DNA of 64,000 nucleotides from Flammeovirga kamogawensis. GTDB lineage: Bacteria > Bacteroidota > Bacteroidia > Cytophagales > Flammeovirgaceae. The stretch is taken from assembly GCF_018736065.1 (NCBI RefSeq), contig NZ_CP076128.1, forward strand, positions 1,860,001 through 1,924,000, in the 5' to 3' direction. The position numbers and the translations under genes were made by a program. The notes beneath the pieces were generated by a model. It was given only the letters and a program-made list of their open reading frames with translations, made no database searches and had not been told where the DNA came from. Of the stretch, positions 25,603 to 34,466 are shown in pieces. Each line of letters starts with the position of its first letter. Position 1 is the stretch's first letter.

Positions 25603-26532
25603 TTAATCGTTCTTCGAATACTTCCATCTTTTATGTGACCATAACCAATTTGATGGTGCTATTTTAATGTTATCTTCTAAAAGAGATGCAAACTTATTTA
25701 ATATCTGATGTGTTCCTTTTTGATATCTATTTCCATCAAAAACAGGTATTATTTCTATATCATAATATCCTCTTTTTTGTCTTGTAATTTTAGAGTAAAC
25801 CACAGGGAAGTTCATATATTCAGTGATCTTTTCAGGTCCAGCAAAAAAGGCACTTTCTCTACCAAAAAAATCTACCCATTCTTTCTTTTTATCATATCCT
25901 GGTGGAGATTGATCTGCTACTAGTCCAAAGAAAAACATATCTCCTTTCTTCTTTCGAATCAAAATCTCTCTCATTGTGTTTGCCATCGGAACAGGATAAC
26001 CACCAAACCTTGCACGAATTTCTTGCATCATTTTCTCAGAAAATTCACTGGCTAAAGGTTTATAAACAGCACCAATAGGAATGTTTAAATGAGAAGCAAT
26101 ACCTGCTAATTGCCATTCCCAATTACAAATATGACCTGTCAATAATATTAAGGGTTGTTCTTTATCAATATAACTTTTAAGTAACTCTAAATTTTTAATA
26201 CGCACTCTTTTCTTCATGTCTGTTACAGACATTGTCATACTTTTAATTGTTTCTAAACCAACATCGGCTAAATTTCTATAGAATTTTTTCTGTATGACGT
26301 ATTTTTCTAAAAGTGATTTTTCAGGAAAACAGATACTTAAATTTTCCATTATAACACTTCTTCTGTAACGCATAAAAGTACCCATTACAAAAGCAATACA
26401 ATTTGATAATAGATATACTAAAGGAAAGGGGAGCCTTGAGATAAATCGAATAAAAAACATAAAATAGTTTAACAGAATAAAAACGAAAATCAAATACCTT
26501 TTAGGGGTAGTGATCTTAGAAATTACTATCAA
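25603..26532 (-). CDS. LpxL/HtrB-type lipid A acyltransferase
   Basis: Up to 309 aa from a TTG codon; an internal ATG at 26460 (MFFIRFISRLPFPLVYLLSN) is an alternative start that still holds the membrane anchor. The family motif HxxxxE is HICNWE, and later FFGLVADQSPP and DFFGRESAFFAGPEKI match the acyltransferase core. It should add a secondary acyl chain to lipid A at the inner membrane, using acyl-ACP. The length is normal. LpxH is in the same window at 50354, but the two genes are not linked. Confidence 0.85.
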   Translation of the reverse strand: MIVISKITTPKRYLIFVFILLNYFMFFIRFISRLPFPLVYLLSNCIAFVMGTFMRYRRSVIMENLSICFPEKSLLEKYVIQKKFYRNLADVGLETIKSMTMSVTDMKKRVRIKNLELLKSYIDKEQPLILLTGHICNWEWQLAGIASHLNIPIGAVYKPLASEFSEKMMQEIRARFGGYPVPMANTMREILIRKKKGDMFFFGLVADQSPPGYDKKKEWVDFFGRESAFFAGPEKITEYMNFPVVYSKITRQKRGYYDIEIIPVFDGNRYQKGTHQILNKFASLLEDNIKIAPSNWLWSHKRWKYSKND

Positions 26533-26584
26533 AATTACAAAAAAGCAACTATTTTATGTATTGAAATTTACTATCTAATGGGAT

Positions 26585-27358
26585 TTATACTACTTCTTTA
26601 GTAGCTACAATTCTTATTCTTTTATAATCTGCAAACCACTCATTATCAATAAACAAATCTTCTCTTAATGATTCTTGTACTTCTTCCAAAATTAAATCTA
26701 CATCCGTTTCCAAAACTCCAATAAGAAAGTTTTTACCAAACATTTTAAGTAAATCTTTTATACCACTTTCTGTATCTTCTAATTTTGTTGGTCTATCAAA
26801 ATGCTCTGCAAAAGTAACTTTAAAACCCACTTTTTCTAACGCTAAACTGTATTCACCTATTGAAGGGAAAAACCATTGTTCAAACTCAGATTGGTCTATA
26901 TAACCATACTTCAACAATATTTTTTTGAGTGCTTTTTCTATTTTTTCAATGTTACCTTTTCCTCCAAATTCTACTACAATTCTACCTCCTTCTTTTAAAT
27001 TGGAGTACATAGATTGAATACAGAAATGATAATCTTTAATCCAATGTAGAGTAGCATTTGAGAAAATTGCATCAAATTTTTGATAAAATTTAAAAGCAGT
27101 TGCATCTTTTTGATAAAAATTAATTGAAGGGTAATTTTGTTTTGCCTGCTCTATCATTTCGATCGAAGAATCTATGCCTATTACTTCTTTTACAGATTTA
27201 CTGATCAAATTGGTAAGCTGACCAGATCCACAGCCTAAGTCTAAGATTCTTTCTTCTTGTTTGGGTTGAAGTAAACGAACTACATCTTCACCATAATCGA
27301 AAACAAATGCATGTTTGCTCTCAAATAATGAGGTATCCCAGTTATCAATGTTAGTCAT
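26585..27358 (-). CDS. Class I SAM-dependent methyltransferase
   Basis: 257 aa from MTNIDNWDTSLF. The Rossmann SAM site is ILDLGCGSGQLTNLI (~40-54), then EVIGIDSSIEMIEQA and the motif DAIFSNATLHWIKDY, giving the pattern of trans-aconitate-methyltransferase-like enzymes. Substrate cannot be told from the sequence. It is 96 bp downstream of the GNAT gene and is the last of a loose minus-strand series. Confidence 0.85.
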   Translation of the reverse strand: MTNIDNWDTSLFESKHAFVFDYGEDVVRLLQPKQEERILDLGCGSGQLTNLISKSVKEVIGIDSSIEMIEQAKQNYPSINFYQKDATAFKFYQKFDAIFSNATLHWIKDYHFCIQSMYSNLKEGGRIVVEFGGKGNIEKIEKALKKILLKYGYIDQSEFEQWFFPSIGEYSLALEKVGFKVTFAEHFDRPTKLEDTESGIKDLLKMFGKNFLIGVLETDVDLILEEVQESLREDLFIDNEWFADYKRIRIVATKEVV

Positions 27359-27453
27359 TAGTAGCAATAATAATTATTTAATTAGTCGTTATTTAAAATA
27401 GATAGAGCAAAATAAATAACATTATGTAAACGTGCAACTAATAGTGTTTTAAG

Positions 27454-27906
27454 TTAAACTTTAGTTGGTTCCCAAGCATAATAATTATGTTCATTATCAA
27501 GCTGAAAACCTGTTCTTGGATAAAGATTATTTCCTATTTCATTTACTTTTTCCGTTTCTAATATTAAGCCTGCTGAATTGGTTGCTACAGCATGTTTTTT
27601 AGCTTCGTTAATTAGTAAAAGAGAACACCCATTACCTCTTGCTGTTTCCTCTACATAAAGATCATTAAGTAACCACAAACGTTGTAACCTAGTAGACGAA
27701 AAAAGTGGATACAGTTGTACAAAACCAACCATTTTATGGCTAGTATCTTCAACAATAAAAATTACCGATTCATTATTTTCTAATCGGTTTTTAATAAACT
27801 CCTCAGCTCCCTTTAAATTACTTTTTTGTTGATAAAAAATTCTATATTGATCAAAAAGGAGAGCAATTTTTTTATAATCTTCCGAAGATGCTATTCTGCT
27901 TTGCAT
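27454..27906 (-). CDS. GNAT-family N-acetyltransferase
   Basis: 150 aa, single GNAT domain. The acetyl-CoA-binding region is LNDLYVEETARGNGCSLLLI, a slightly altered R/QxxGxG/A loop (ARGNGC). C-terminal NLYPRTGFQLDNEHNYY is typical. The acceptor is unknown. It is 5 nt after the DinB/YfiT-type gene, so the two are co-transcribed. Confidence 0.85.
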   Translation of the reverse strand: MQSRIASSEDYKKIALLFDQYRIFYQQKSNLKGAEEFIKNRLENNESVIFIVEDTSHKMVGFVQLYPLFSSTRLQRLWLLNDLYVEETARGNGCSLLLINEAKKHAVATNSAGLILETEKVNEIGNNLYPRTGFQLDNEHNYYAWEPTKV

Positions 27907-27911
27907 ATCTA

Positions 27912-28463
27912 TTAAAACTGTCCTTTGCGTTCAATTGCTTTCTTAATATGAGCAATATGATGGCAACCGTGCCATGCATAAATTCCAATATTTTCTTTTA
28001 AAGATGTGTGTTTTTGATTTTCAGGGTGAAAGAATGCTCTATTTAATTCTTCAGATGATAAACCTTCCAATAAGCGAATCCATCTTTTATGTAAATAAGT
28101 AAGAAAATTTAAAGCATCTGACACGTCTTCATCATTACTATCATGTAATTCAGCCCAACGGTCTTCATAGTAAGGTCGAATAGCCGGAGTATCTTCTGTA
28201 AGAGCTAATTTAAAACGCATATAGCTATTCATGTGGCTATCGGCACAATGATGTACAACTTGTTTAATAGTCCACCCACCAGGTCTGTATTTATAATTCA
28301 ATTCTTGTTCAGATAAACCATTCACTATTTTAATAAGACGTTGGGGAAATATCTTAATCTCGTGTATCCAAAGTTGGAGTTGGTTGTCTGAAATATTTGA
28401 TGGTAGTTGAAATTCTCCAATAGGGAATTTTAATTCCTGTTCTGTTGATACTAGTTTTTCCAT
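27912..28463 (-). CDS. YfiT/DinB-type putative metal-dependent transferase
   Basis: 183 aa, four-helix bundle of the DinB superfamily. The YfiT/BstA signature is present: FPIGEFQ near the start, YRPGGWTIKQVVHHCADSHM with the first His ligand, and IYAWHGCHHIAHIKKAIE with the other two. Relatives are bacillithiol or other thiol S-transferases or hydrolases; the thiol used here is unknown. It is followed within 5 nt by a GNAT gene and preceded 15 nt by a thioredoxin-like gene, so a link to thiol chemistry is conceivable. Confidence 0.8.
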   Translation of the reverse strand: MEKLVSTEQELKFPIGEFQLPSNISDNQLQLWIHEIKIFPQRLIKIVNGLSEQELNYKYRPGGWTIKQVVHHCADSHMNSYMRFKLALTEDTPAIRPYYEDRWAELHDSNDEDVSDALNFLTYLHKRWIRLLEGLSSEELNRAFFHPENQKHTSLKENIGIYAWHGCHHIAHIKKAIERKGQF

Positions 28464-28478
28464 TATTGAACTGATAAA

Positions 28479-29675
28479 TTAATTAATTTTTACTTTTGCC
28501 AAAAGTGCAGTAATGTTAGTTGTGTCTTTATCAATTGACTTGTAATGCTGAAGCACTTGCGTTGCTAATTCTTCGGCTTCGTCCATCCTACCTAATTTGT
28601 AATATAAATGAGCTTTAGTGTCAATAAAGTCATAAGAGTTATTTATGGATATACCATAATCAACCCATTTTAAGGCAGTACTCAATTGAGACGCATTTTC
28701 TGAGTTTTCATAGAAATACCATGCCCAATCATTACATTTTTGAATAATATCACTATTTTTTATAATTTTTACATGAGAAAAATTCTCATCAACCATCATA
28801 AAAGCCTTATCAGTATCTCCTATTGACAAGTAATACCTTGGAGCATAAATAAAATTATTTTGAAGTGCCAATTCCTTAGGAAAGTATTTAGTAATTGTTG
28901 CTAGATATTCTTCATAATTGGCTTGCCCTTTATTTTTTATAGCCAATGACAATGTATTTTTTGCAATTTGATTGTAAATTTTAATTAACTCATTGGCGTC
29001 TATTCTTGATGAAATTTCTGATTGGTTCTCTATGAAAAACTTAAAAGCAATAGACGTTACTGTAGAATTATACAAAGTCTGACTTACTACTGTAATTACA
29101 TCTTGATTAGAAAGTGCTTCCTTATTTAATAAAGAGATAAACTTTTCGCACGCATAATAATCTGGCTTTCTAATGCTAATGGTAGCTATGCAATAATTTA
29201 AATATTCCTCTACAGACAAATCTTTGCCAGATTTAAACTTGGTTTCTAATGTAAAAAGTTGGCTTGTTGGATTTAAAGCAGCTTCTCCTATTTGATTAAA
29301 AACTTTGGGTGGAACTTTACCATATGCCATATGTACTGCATGCCCATTCGCATAAAAATACACATGAGCAGGAAAAGATCGAATATTATAATCCTGAATA
29401 AATTGACGCCCCAAATCACTTTCAGCATCTACAGATAAATTAATAAAATGTCCGTTATAAAATTCACTTACTTGCTCATCTTTAAAAATACTTTCATTAA
29501 GTTCTCCGCAAGATGTACACCAATCAGATACAATATTTACATAAATATTTTTATCTGTCAATTTTGCATTCTCAATTGCTTTATTCCAATTAATATCAGA
29601 GAAAACAATTCCTTGTCCATAGATAGAATTTCCTATTAATAGGATACATGATAGTAAAATACTTTGCTTAGTCAT
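28479..29675 (-). CDS. Secreted thioredoxin-fold protein with C-terminal helical repeats
   Basis: 398 aa. A signal peptide (ILLSCILLIGNSIYGQ) leads into a thioredoxin-like domain (~20-135) with active site SDWCTSCGELNES (C-T-S-C) and cis-Pro in IRSFPAHVYF. The remaining ~250 residues are helical with TPR-like units, clearest at the end: LKWVDYGISINNSYDFIDTK and YYKLGRMDEAEELATQVL. Likely a periplasmic disulfide reductase or a redox-scaffold protein. It leads the minus-strand group with YfiT/DinB and GNAT. Confidence 0.8.
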   Translation of the reverse strand: MTKQSILLSCILLIGNSIYGQGIVFSDINWNKAIENAKLTDKNIYVNIVSDWCTSCGELNESIFKDEQVSEFYNGHFINLSVDAESDLGRQFIQDYNIRSFPAHVYFYANGHAVHMAYGKVPPKVFNQIGEAALNPTSQLFTLETKFKSGKDLSVEEYLNYCIATISIRKPDYYACEKFISLLNKEALSNQDVITVVSQTLYNSTVTSIAFKFFIENQSEISSRIDANELIKIYNQIAKNTLSLAIKNKGQANYEEYLATITKYFPKELALQNNFIYAPRYYLSIGDTDKAFMMVDENFSHVKIIKNSDIIQKCNDWAWYFYENSENASQLSTALKWVDYGISINNSYDFIDTKAHLYYKLGRMDEAEELATQVLQHYKSIDKDTTNITALLAKVKIN

Positions 29676-29822
29676 AGATCGAGAGTATAGAATTGCATCA
29701 AAGAATTTTCTTAATCTGCAATTGATGTTGTAGTAATTTGCTCTATATTAAATACATATAATTAGCTGTAATTTACAATAATTCTGATAAGTCTGTCAAT
29801 GTCTGTTATATATCTCTGCTTT

Positions 29823-29856
29823 TTTGCATCTTTTTTTGAACTTCCGATTACCTTTG
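29823..29856 (+). promoter_or_regulatory. Bacteroidota-type promoter for the second helicase
   Basis: TTTG at 29823 and TACCTTTG at 29849-29856 (exact TAnnTTTG) are separated by 22 nt, a good fit to the -33/-7 consensus, 25 nt before the GTG start. Confidence 0.55.
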
Positions 29857-29881
29857 TAGCGAACACTTAAATACAAATACA

Positions 29882-31225
29882 GTGACGTTTGAAGAATTAA
29901 AACTGAGCAATTTTTTACAAAATGCAATTCGTGATATTGAGTACGTTAATGTTACTCCTATTCAAGAAGAAGCATTCCCTGTTATTGCTTCAGGTAAAGA
30001 TATGATTGGTATTGCGCAAACAGGTACAGGTAAAACAATGGCTTACCTATTGCCAATACTTCAAAATTTAAAATTCTCTAAGCAGGATGACCCCCGAATT
30101 TTAATCGTGGTTCCTACTAGAGAGTTAGTAGCACAAGTTGTAGATGAAATTACCGTTTTATCTAAATACTTATCTATTAGAACTATTGGTGTTTATGGAG
30201 GTACAAACATTAATACACAAAAACAAAAAATTCATGAAGGTGTAGACATTGTAGTCGGTACACCTGGTAGAGTTTATGATTTAGCACTTTCTGGTGTGTT
30301 GAAATTTAAAACAATACAGAAATTTGTTATTGATGAAGTTGACGAAATGTTAGATCTAGGTTTTAGACCTCAACTAACAAGAATGATGGATTTACTCCCT
30401 CCACGCCGACAAAATATTATGTTTTCAGCAACGCTTACTAAAGATGTTGAAGAAATAATAACTACTTTCTTTAATAAACCAGAGAAGGTTGAAATTGCTC
30501 GAACGGGTACTCCAGCTGAAAAGGTAATACAACGTGCATACCACGTTCCTAACTTTTTTACAAAAGTAAATATGTTAGAACACCTTTTAGCAAATGAACC
30601 TGACATGGAGAAAGTGTTGATTTTTGTAAGAAATAAAAAACTTGCAGATAGATTACACGAAACTATTGATAAAAAATATCCTGAACAAACGGGAATTATC
30701 CACTCTAACAAATCTCAGAACTTTAGATTTAGAGCAATTGAAAATTTTGAAAAAGGTACTTCAAAGATTTTAGTAGCTACAGATATTATTGCACGTGGTT
30801 TAGACATCAAGGGTATCACTCATATTATAAATTTTGATACTCCTGAAGTTCCTGAAGAATATATTCACCGTATAGGTAGAACAGGTAGAGCTGATGAAAA
30901 AGGTATTGCTATCACTTTTATTAATGAAGCAGAGCAGGAATACCAAATGATGATAGAGGAATTAATGAATAATCCTATTCCTTTAGAGCAAATGCCTGAA
31001 GAAGTTCCTATATCTACTATTTTTTCTGAAGAAGAAAAACCTAAATTATCTGATAAAAATTACCTTCAAACCAAAAAGGTTAATAATGATGATGGTGGTG
31101 GTGCTTTCCATGTAAAAGTTGGAATTAATAACCCAGAAAATCAGACTAAGAAAGTACATAGGGGACCTAAGAAAACAAAACCTGTAAATAGAGGTCGTTT
31201 AAAACGAAAATTCCGTAAGAAATAA
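29882..31225 (+). CDS. DEAD-box-type ATP-dependent RNA helicase (DEVD variant)
   Basis: 447 aa from a GTG codon. Motifs: Q motif VTPIQEEAFPVI, I AQTGTGKTMAY, Ia PTRELVAQ, II DEVDEM (Val instead of Ala), III SAT, V ATDIIARGLDI and VI HRIGRTGR. The C-terminal ~70 residues are basic and low in complexity (KKTKPVNRGRLKRKFRKK), an RNA-binding tail. It is monocistronic with its own promoter and terminator. It is distinct from the helicase at 21119, which has a canonical DEAD box. Confidence 0.92.
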   Translation: MTFEELKLSNFLQNAIRDIEYVNVTPIQEEAFPVIASGKDMIGIAQTGTGKTMAYLLPILQNLKFSKQDDPRILIVVPTRELVAQVVDEITVLSKYLSIRTIGVYGGTNINTQKQKIHEGVDIVVGTPGRVYDLALSGVLKFKTIQKFVIDEVDEMLDLGFRPQLTRMMDLLPPRRQNIMFSATLTKDVEEIITTFFNKPEKVEIARTGTPAEKVIQRAYHVPNFFTKVNMLEHLLANEPDMEKVLIFVRNKKLADRLHETIDKKYPEQTGIIHSNKSQNFRFRAIENFEKGTSKILVATDIIARGLDIKGITHIINFDTPEVPEEYIHRIGRTGRADEKGIAITFINEAEQEYQMMIEELMNNPIPLEQMPEEVPISTIFSEEEKPKLSDKNYLQTKKVNNDDGGGAFHVKVGINNPENQTKKVHRGPKKTKPVNRGRLKRKFRKK

Positions 31226-31230
31226 ATAAC

Positions 31231-31266
31231 AAAAAAGGTCTTAGAAATTACTCTAAGACCTTTTTT
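31231..31266. terminator. Bidirectional intrinsic terminator
   Basis: A perfect 15-bp stem (AAAAAAGGTCTTAGA against TCTAAGACCTTTTTT) with a 6-nt loop between the convergent helicase and sigma-operon genes. Confidence 0.9.
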
Positions 31267-31272
31267 GATTTA

Positions 31273-31917
31273 CTATACCTCTTCTTCTAAAGTTGAAATC
31301 ATTTCTTTGATTTCTTTCAACTGTTTTCCGTAAATTATATTAATCCCATTTTTTAAAAATTTTGGTGCTACTTTAGTTGTTCCCCAAAATATTAGCGATA
31401 ACATTACAATTGATATCATTATCCTTTTTAATGAACCTTCCGTTATTTCAAAGAAATCAGTCCAATGTCCCCCTTTATCTTCAACACCAATTTTAAAACC
31501 AAAAAAATAGCCTAAAATTAAAGAATAAGGTGCTATTACAAAAATGATTATTTTTATCTGCTGTTCATTACTTTTATAGATGTATTTATCTACTCTTTTT
31601 AAGTACTCTAAAGTATTCAAGTTATCAAATGATTTTATTACTTGAAGCCTCCTAACAGAGTCAATAAAATAAAATAAAAATGGTAAAATAAATGCAACAT
31701 AAACTGTCAAATTACCTTCAAATAAAATAACGCAAACACCTATAATCATACAGATTACTCCTGAAAAAAACCAATCTATCTTTGTTTTAGTTACAATTGT
31801 ATCAACAATATTCAACGATTTTTTACGGTTCGCTTTTGCCGCTTCATCCACAGGTTTCAAGTTTGGAGTAGATTGATGTCCTGTACTCCAAACATCTTTT
31901 AAATCAAACTCTTCCAT
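31273..31917 (-). CDS. Four-helix membrane protein, putative regulator of the ECF sigma factor
   Basis: 214 aa. A cytoplasmic N-terminal ~45 residues (FDLKDVWSTGHQSTPNLKPV) is followed by four predicted membrane helices: WFFSGVICMIIGVCVILF, LTVYVAFILPFLFYFI, IIIFVIAPYSLILGYFFGF and RIMISIVMLSLIFWG. It overlaps the sigma gene by 19 nt, the usual arrangement for an anti-sigma factor, but it lacks a ZAS zinc motif. The anti-sigma role is inferred from gene order and topology. Confidence 0.65.
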   Translation of the reverse strand: MEEFDLKDVWSTGHQSTPNLKPVDEAAKANRKKSLNIVDTIVTKTKIDWFFSGVICMIIGVCVILFEGNLTVYVAFILPFLFYFIDSVRRLQVIKSFDNLNTLEYLKRVDKYIYKSNEQQIKIIIFVIAPYSLILGYFFGFKIGVEDKGGHWTDFFEITEGSLKRIMISIVMLSLIFWGTTKVAPKFLKNGINIIYGKQLKEIKEMISTLEEEV

Positions 31918-32393
31918 ACTATACTTTCTTTTAATTGTTGTTTTATTCTGTTGATTTTAACACCAACATTACTCATAGAAATACCTATAATTTCTGCTAT
32001 TTCTTGGTAACTTTTATCTTCTAAATACAAGACGATTATGGCACGATCTGCTTTTTTCAATTGTCTAATTCCCATATATAAGGTATTTAACCTTTCTTGG
32101 GCTTCTGTATCTTCTAAATCAGAATGATGATCAAAACTTTCATTAATTTCTACAGTATCTACTTCTCTTTTTTCTGATTTTATAATCGAAAGACAAGTAT
32201 TTAATGTCACTCTATATACCCATGTAGATAATTTAGATTGATGATTATAGGCTTCTTTTGATTTCCAAAGTTGTAAACACACCTCTTGAAAATAATCATC
32301 AAATTCTAATTTTGAATGGGTATAAGCTCGACAAATTTTATAGATAATCGCTTTATTACTTTCGATATATTCCTCGTAAAATTCTATCGACAT
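31899..32393 (-). CDS. ECF-type RNA polymerase sigma factor
   Basis: 164 aa. Region 2 covers ~5-75 (AIIYKICRAYTHSKLEFDDY, FQEVCLQLWKS, LSTWVYRVTLNTCLSIIK) and region 4 ~105-155 (AIIVLYLEDKSYQEIAEIIG, then SMSNVGVKINRIKQQLKE). It directs RNA polymerase to stress or envelope promoters. It lies in an operon after two small unknown genes, 36 nt from the preceding one, and overlaps the membrane protein gene by 19 nt. Confidence 0.9.
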   Translation of the reverse strand: MSIEFYEEYIESNKAIIYKICRAYTHSKLEFDDYFQEVCLQLWKSKEAYNHQSKLSTWVYRVTLNTCLSIIKSEKREVDTVEINESFDHHSDLEDTEAQERLNTLYMGIRQLKKADRAIIVLYLEDKSYQEIAEIIGISMSNVGVKINRIKQQLKESIVWKSLI

Positions 32394-32429
32394 AAATGAT
32401 TGGTTTTAGAATAATGCTTATTGAATTAC

Positions 32430-32678
32430 TTATTTCATCGATATAAATTTGTCATCAATAAAAATATAGCAATGGATTTTGAAAGCTCCTCCAAGACGTA
32501 TTTTAATCGTTTCTCTTTCTCCTTTACTGTTGATTAAATGTCCTGATAAAGCTGACTGATACAGTCCGAATGTACGATCTTGTAATTCATCATTCACAAA
32601 CAGAAATTCTCCATTAAACCAAGTATTAACAACCTTGATTTCTGAGGTTTGATATGTTATTGTCCATTCACTTTTCAT
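32430..32678 (-). CDS. Small beta-rich protein in the sigma operon, unknown
   Basis: 82 aa, no signal peptide. Predicted all-beta with a regular pattern: WTITYQTSEIKVVNTWFNGE, FLFVNDELQDRT, SALSGHLI, ETIKIRLGGAFKIHCYIFID. No family recognised; the alternating strands suggest a small beta sandwich. It is 4 nt after the 131-aa gene and 36 nt before the sigma factor, so it belongs to the same transcript. Confidence 0.6.
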   Translation of the reverse strand: MKSEWTITYQTSEIKVVNTWFNGEFLFVNDELQDRTFGLYQSALSGHLINSKGERETIKIRLGGAFKIHCYIFIDDKFISMK

Positions 32679-32682
32679 AGTA

Positions 32683-33078
32683 TTAGTTAGTTTGAGATTT
32701 TAGTTCTGTATTTAAAAATGACATAAAAATAATTAACCTAGTTTCTATAACACGGTCAAAATTCTTTCTTTCTGATGCCAACGGAGAAATCAGTTTTTCT
32801 TGAGATGTAATTTTAACCTGACCGTTATACGATAGCTCAATATCAATAAAAGTATTTGCTGCTAACAATTTCTCATATTTTGATGAAAAAATAAAAGAAG
32901 AGCCTGTAAAGAGCAAGCGATAAGAAGTTAAACCATTTGAGTAAATAAGTAAACCGTACTTTTTAGCAATGGTATTCACTAAATCTCTAAATTCTAATAC
33001 ACCCAATGATGAATCAACTATTTCAGACTTTTTTGAATTATAAATAAATGCAGATGAGATATTTTGTAAGATATTCAT
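32683..33078 (-). CDS. Unknown protein leading the sigma operon
   Basis: 131 aa from MNILQNISSAF; a TTG 48 nt upstream is less likely. Soluble alpha/beta, no signal peptide: FRDLVNTIAKKYGLLIYSNG, YRLLFTGSSFIFSSKYEKLL, FIDIELSYNGQVKIT and VIETRLIIFMSFLNTELKS. No family recognised. First gene of the four-gene minus-strand operon that ends in the sigma factor and membrane protein, so it may be part of the signal input. Confidence 0.6.
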   Translation of the reverse strand: MNILQNISSAFIYNSKKSEIVDSSLGVLEFRDLVNTIAKKYGLLIYSNGLTSYRLLFTGSSFIFSSKYEKLLAANTFIDIELSYNGQVKITSQEKLISPLASERKNFDRVIETRLIIFMSFLNTELKSQTN

Positions 33079-33247
33079 AATAGTTAGATCAAGTAATTTA
33101 AAAGCTGAAGAGTAAGTTGACGTCAAATACTTTTCTTTAAACTGTTTGATTAGTTAATAGACATAACGATGATTTTCTTACAAAAAAGAGAAAATAAAAT
33201 TCACAGATAATCACAAACATTTAAAAATCAACACATTAAAAACAAAA

Positions 33248-33277
33248 AAAACCATAACCTTTTACAGTTATGGTTTT
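33248..33277 (-). terminator. Intrinsic terminator after the aldo/keto reductase
   Basis: A perfect 11-bp stem (AAAACCATAAC against GTTATGGTTTT) with an 8-nt loop; on the minus strand it ends in seven T residues. Confidence 0.8.
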
Positions 33278-33299
33278 CAATATTAATATTCTTTAAAAG

Positions 33300-34256
33300 T
33301 TAATCCCAAAGATATTCTTTCGTATAAGGGCTTCCTCCAGATGTAAAAGGATCTCCATCAGAGAAACGATATTTCTCGTTTAATCTAGAAATTTCTCTCA
33401 GATCCCAAGGAGTTAAAGCAATAGATAAAGAATCTAAATTTTGTTTTAATCTCTCTTCATGAACAGATTTAGGGATCGCTACAGTTTCTCTACGGTTGGC
33501 CCATGCTAACATTATTTGAGCTGGTGTAGCGTTATGTTTCTCAGCAATTTCAATAAGCAATTCATTCTCTAATAAAACAGGAGGGTGAACTCCATCTTTT
33601 ACAGCCAAACTATCTTTAGTTCCTAAGGGAGAATAAGCTGTTAAAATTATATTGTGTACATCTGCATATTCCATCATTGTTCTTTGCTGGTTTAACGGAT
33701 GCATTTCTATCTGATTAATTACAGGCTGGATTCTAGCATTAGTAAGAATTGTTTCTAAATTTCTGATACTAAAATTCGACACTCCTATTGATAACACTTT
33801 ACCCTCATCAACTAACTTCTCCATAGCACCCCACGTTTCTAAAATTGGAGCCTCTTCTGCAGTAAGAAACTCTTCTCTTTTTTGTGTAAAAGTGATGCCC
33901 GGTTTGTAAGCAACAGGCCAATGAATTAGATAAAGGTCTAAATAATTTAATTTAAGATCTTCTAATGTTTTATTTAATGCTTTAGGAACATCTGCCGCTA
34001 AATGTGCATCATTCCATAACTTAGAAGTGATAAATAAATCTTCTCTATTTACAATTCCTTCACCTATACATTCTTTAATTGCACTTCCTACTTCTGGTTC
34101 ATTACCATAAATAGAAGCACAATCAATATGTCTATATCCTAACTGAATAGCTTTTTTTACGGCTTCATAAACTTCACCTGGCTTAGATTTCCAAGTTCCA
34201 AGACCAATACTTGGAATTTCTTTACCGTTATTTAATTTTAAAGATTTGCTGCTCAT
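33300..34256 (-). CDS. Aldo/keto reductase
   Basis: 318 aa from MSSKSLKLNNGKEIPS; upstream in-frame codons are not supported. The AKR barrel shows GLGTWKSKPGEV, the catalytic Asp and Tyr in HIDCASIYGNEPEVG, Lys in LFITSKLWNDAH, and His in LYLIHWP. NADPH-binding residues are in AIPKSVHEERLKQN. It reduces aldehydes or ketones in the cytoplasm; the specific substrate is not known. Single gene with its own terminator. Confidence 0.92.
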   Translation of the reverse strand: MSSKSLKLNNGKEIPSIGLGTWKSKPGEVYEAVKKAIQLGYRHIDCASIYGNEPEVGSAIKECIGEGIVNREDLFITSKLWNDAHLAADVPKALNKTLEDLKLNYLDLYLIHWPVAYKPGITFTQKREEFLTAEEAPILETWGAMEKLVDEGKVLSIGVSNFSIRNLETILTNARIQPVINQIEMHPLNQQRTMMEYADVHNIILTAYSPLGTKDSLAVKDGVHPPVLLENELLIEIAEKHNATPAQIMLAWANRRETVAIPKSVHEERLKQNLDSLSIALTPWDLREISRLNEKYRFSDGDPFTSGGSPYTKEYLWD

Positions 34257-34466
34257 GATTAATAGTTTTACGTGTGGCTTTTCTATGAATATACAATTAT
34301 ACATCCGTTAAAAAAACAGTCTTGAAGATTAATTTCAGAGATTTAAATAATCTTAATTTAGATCCAATAAATAACTGATTGATTGTCAGTAATTCAAAAA
34401 CCTTATTATATTTACTTCTCTCAAAAAATCTATCAACAGACTTTATTATTAAATATATAGAACTCT

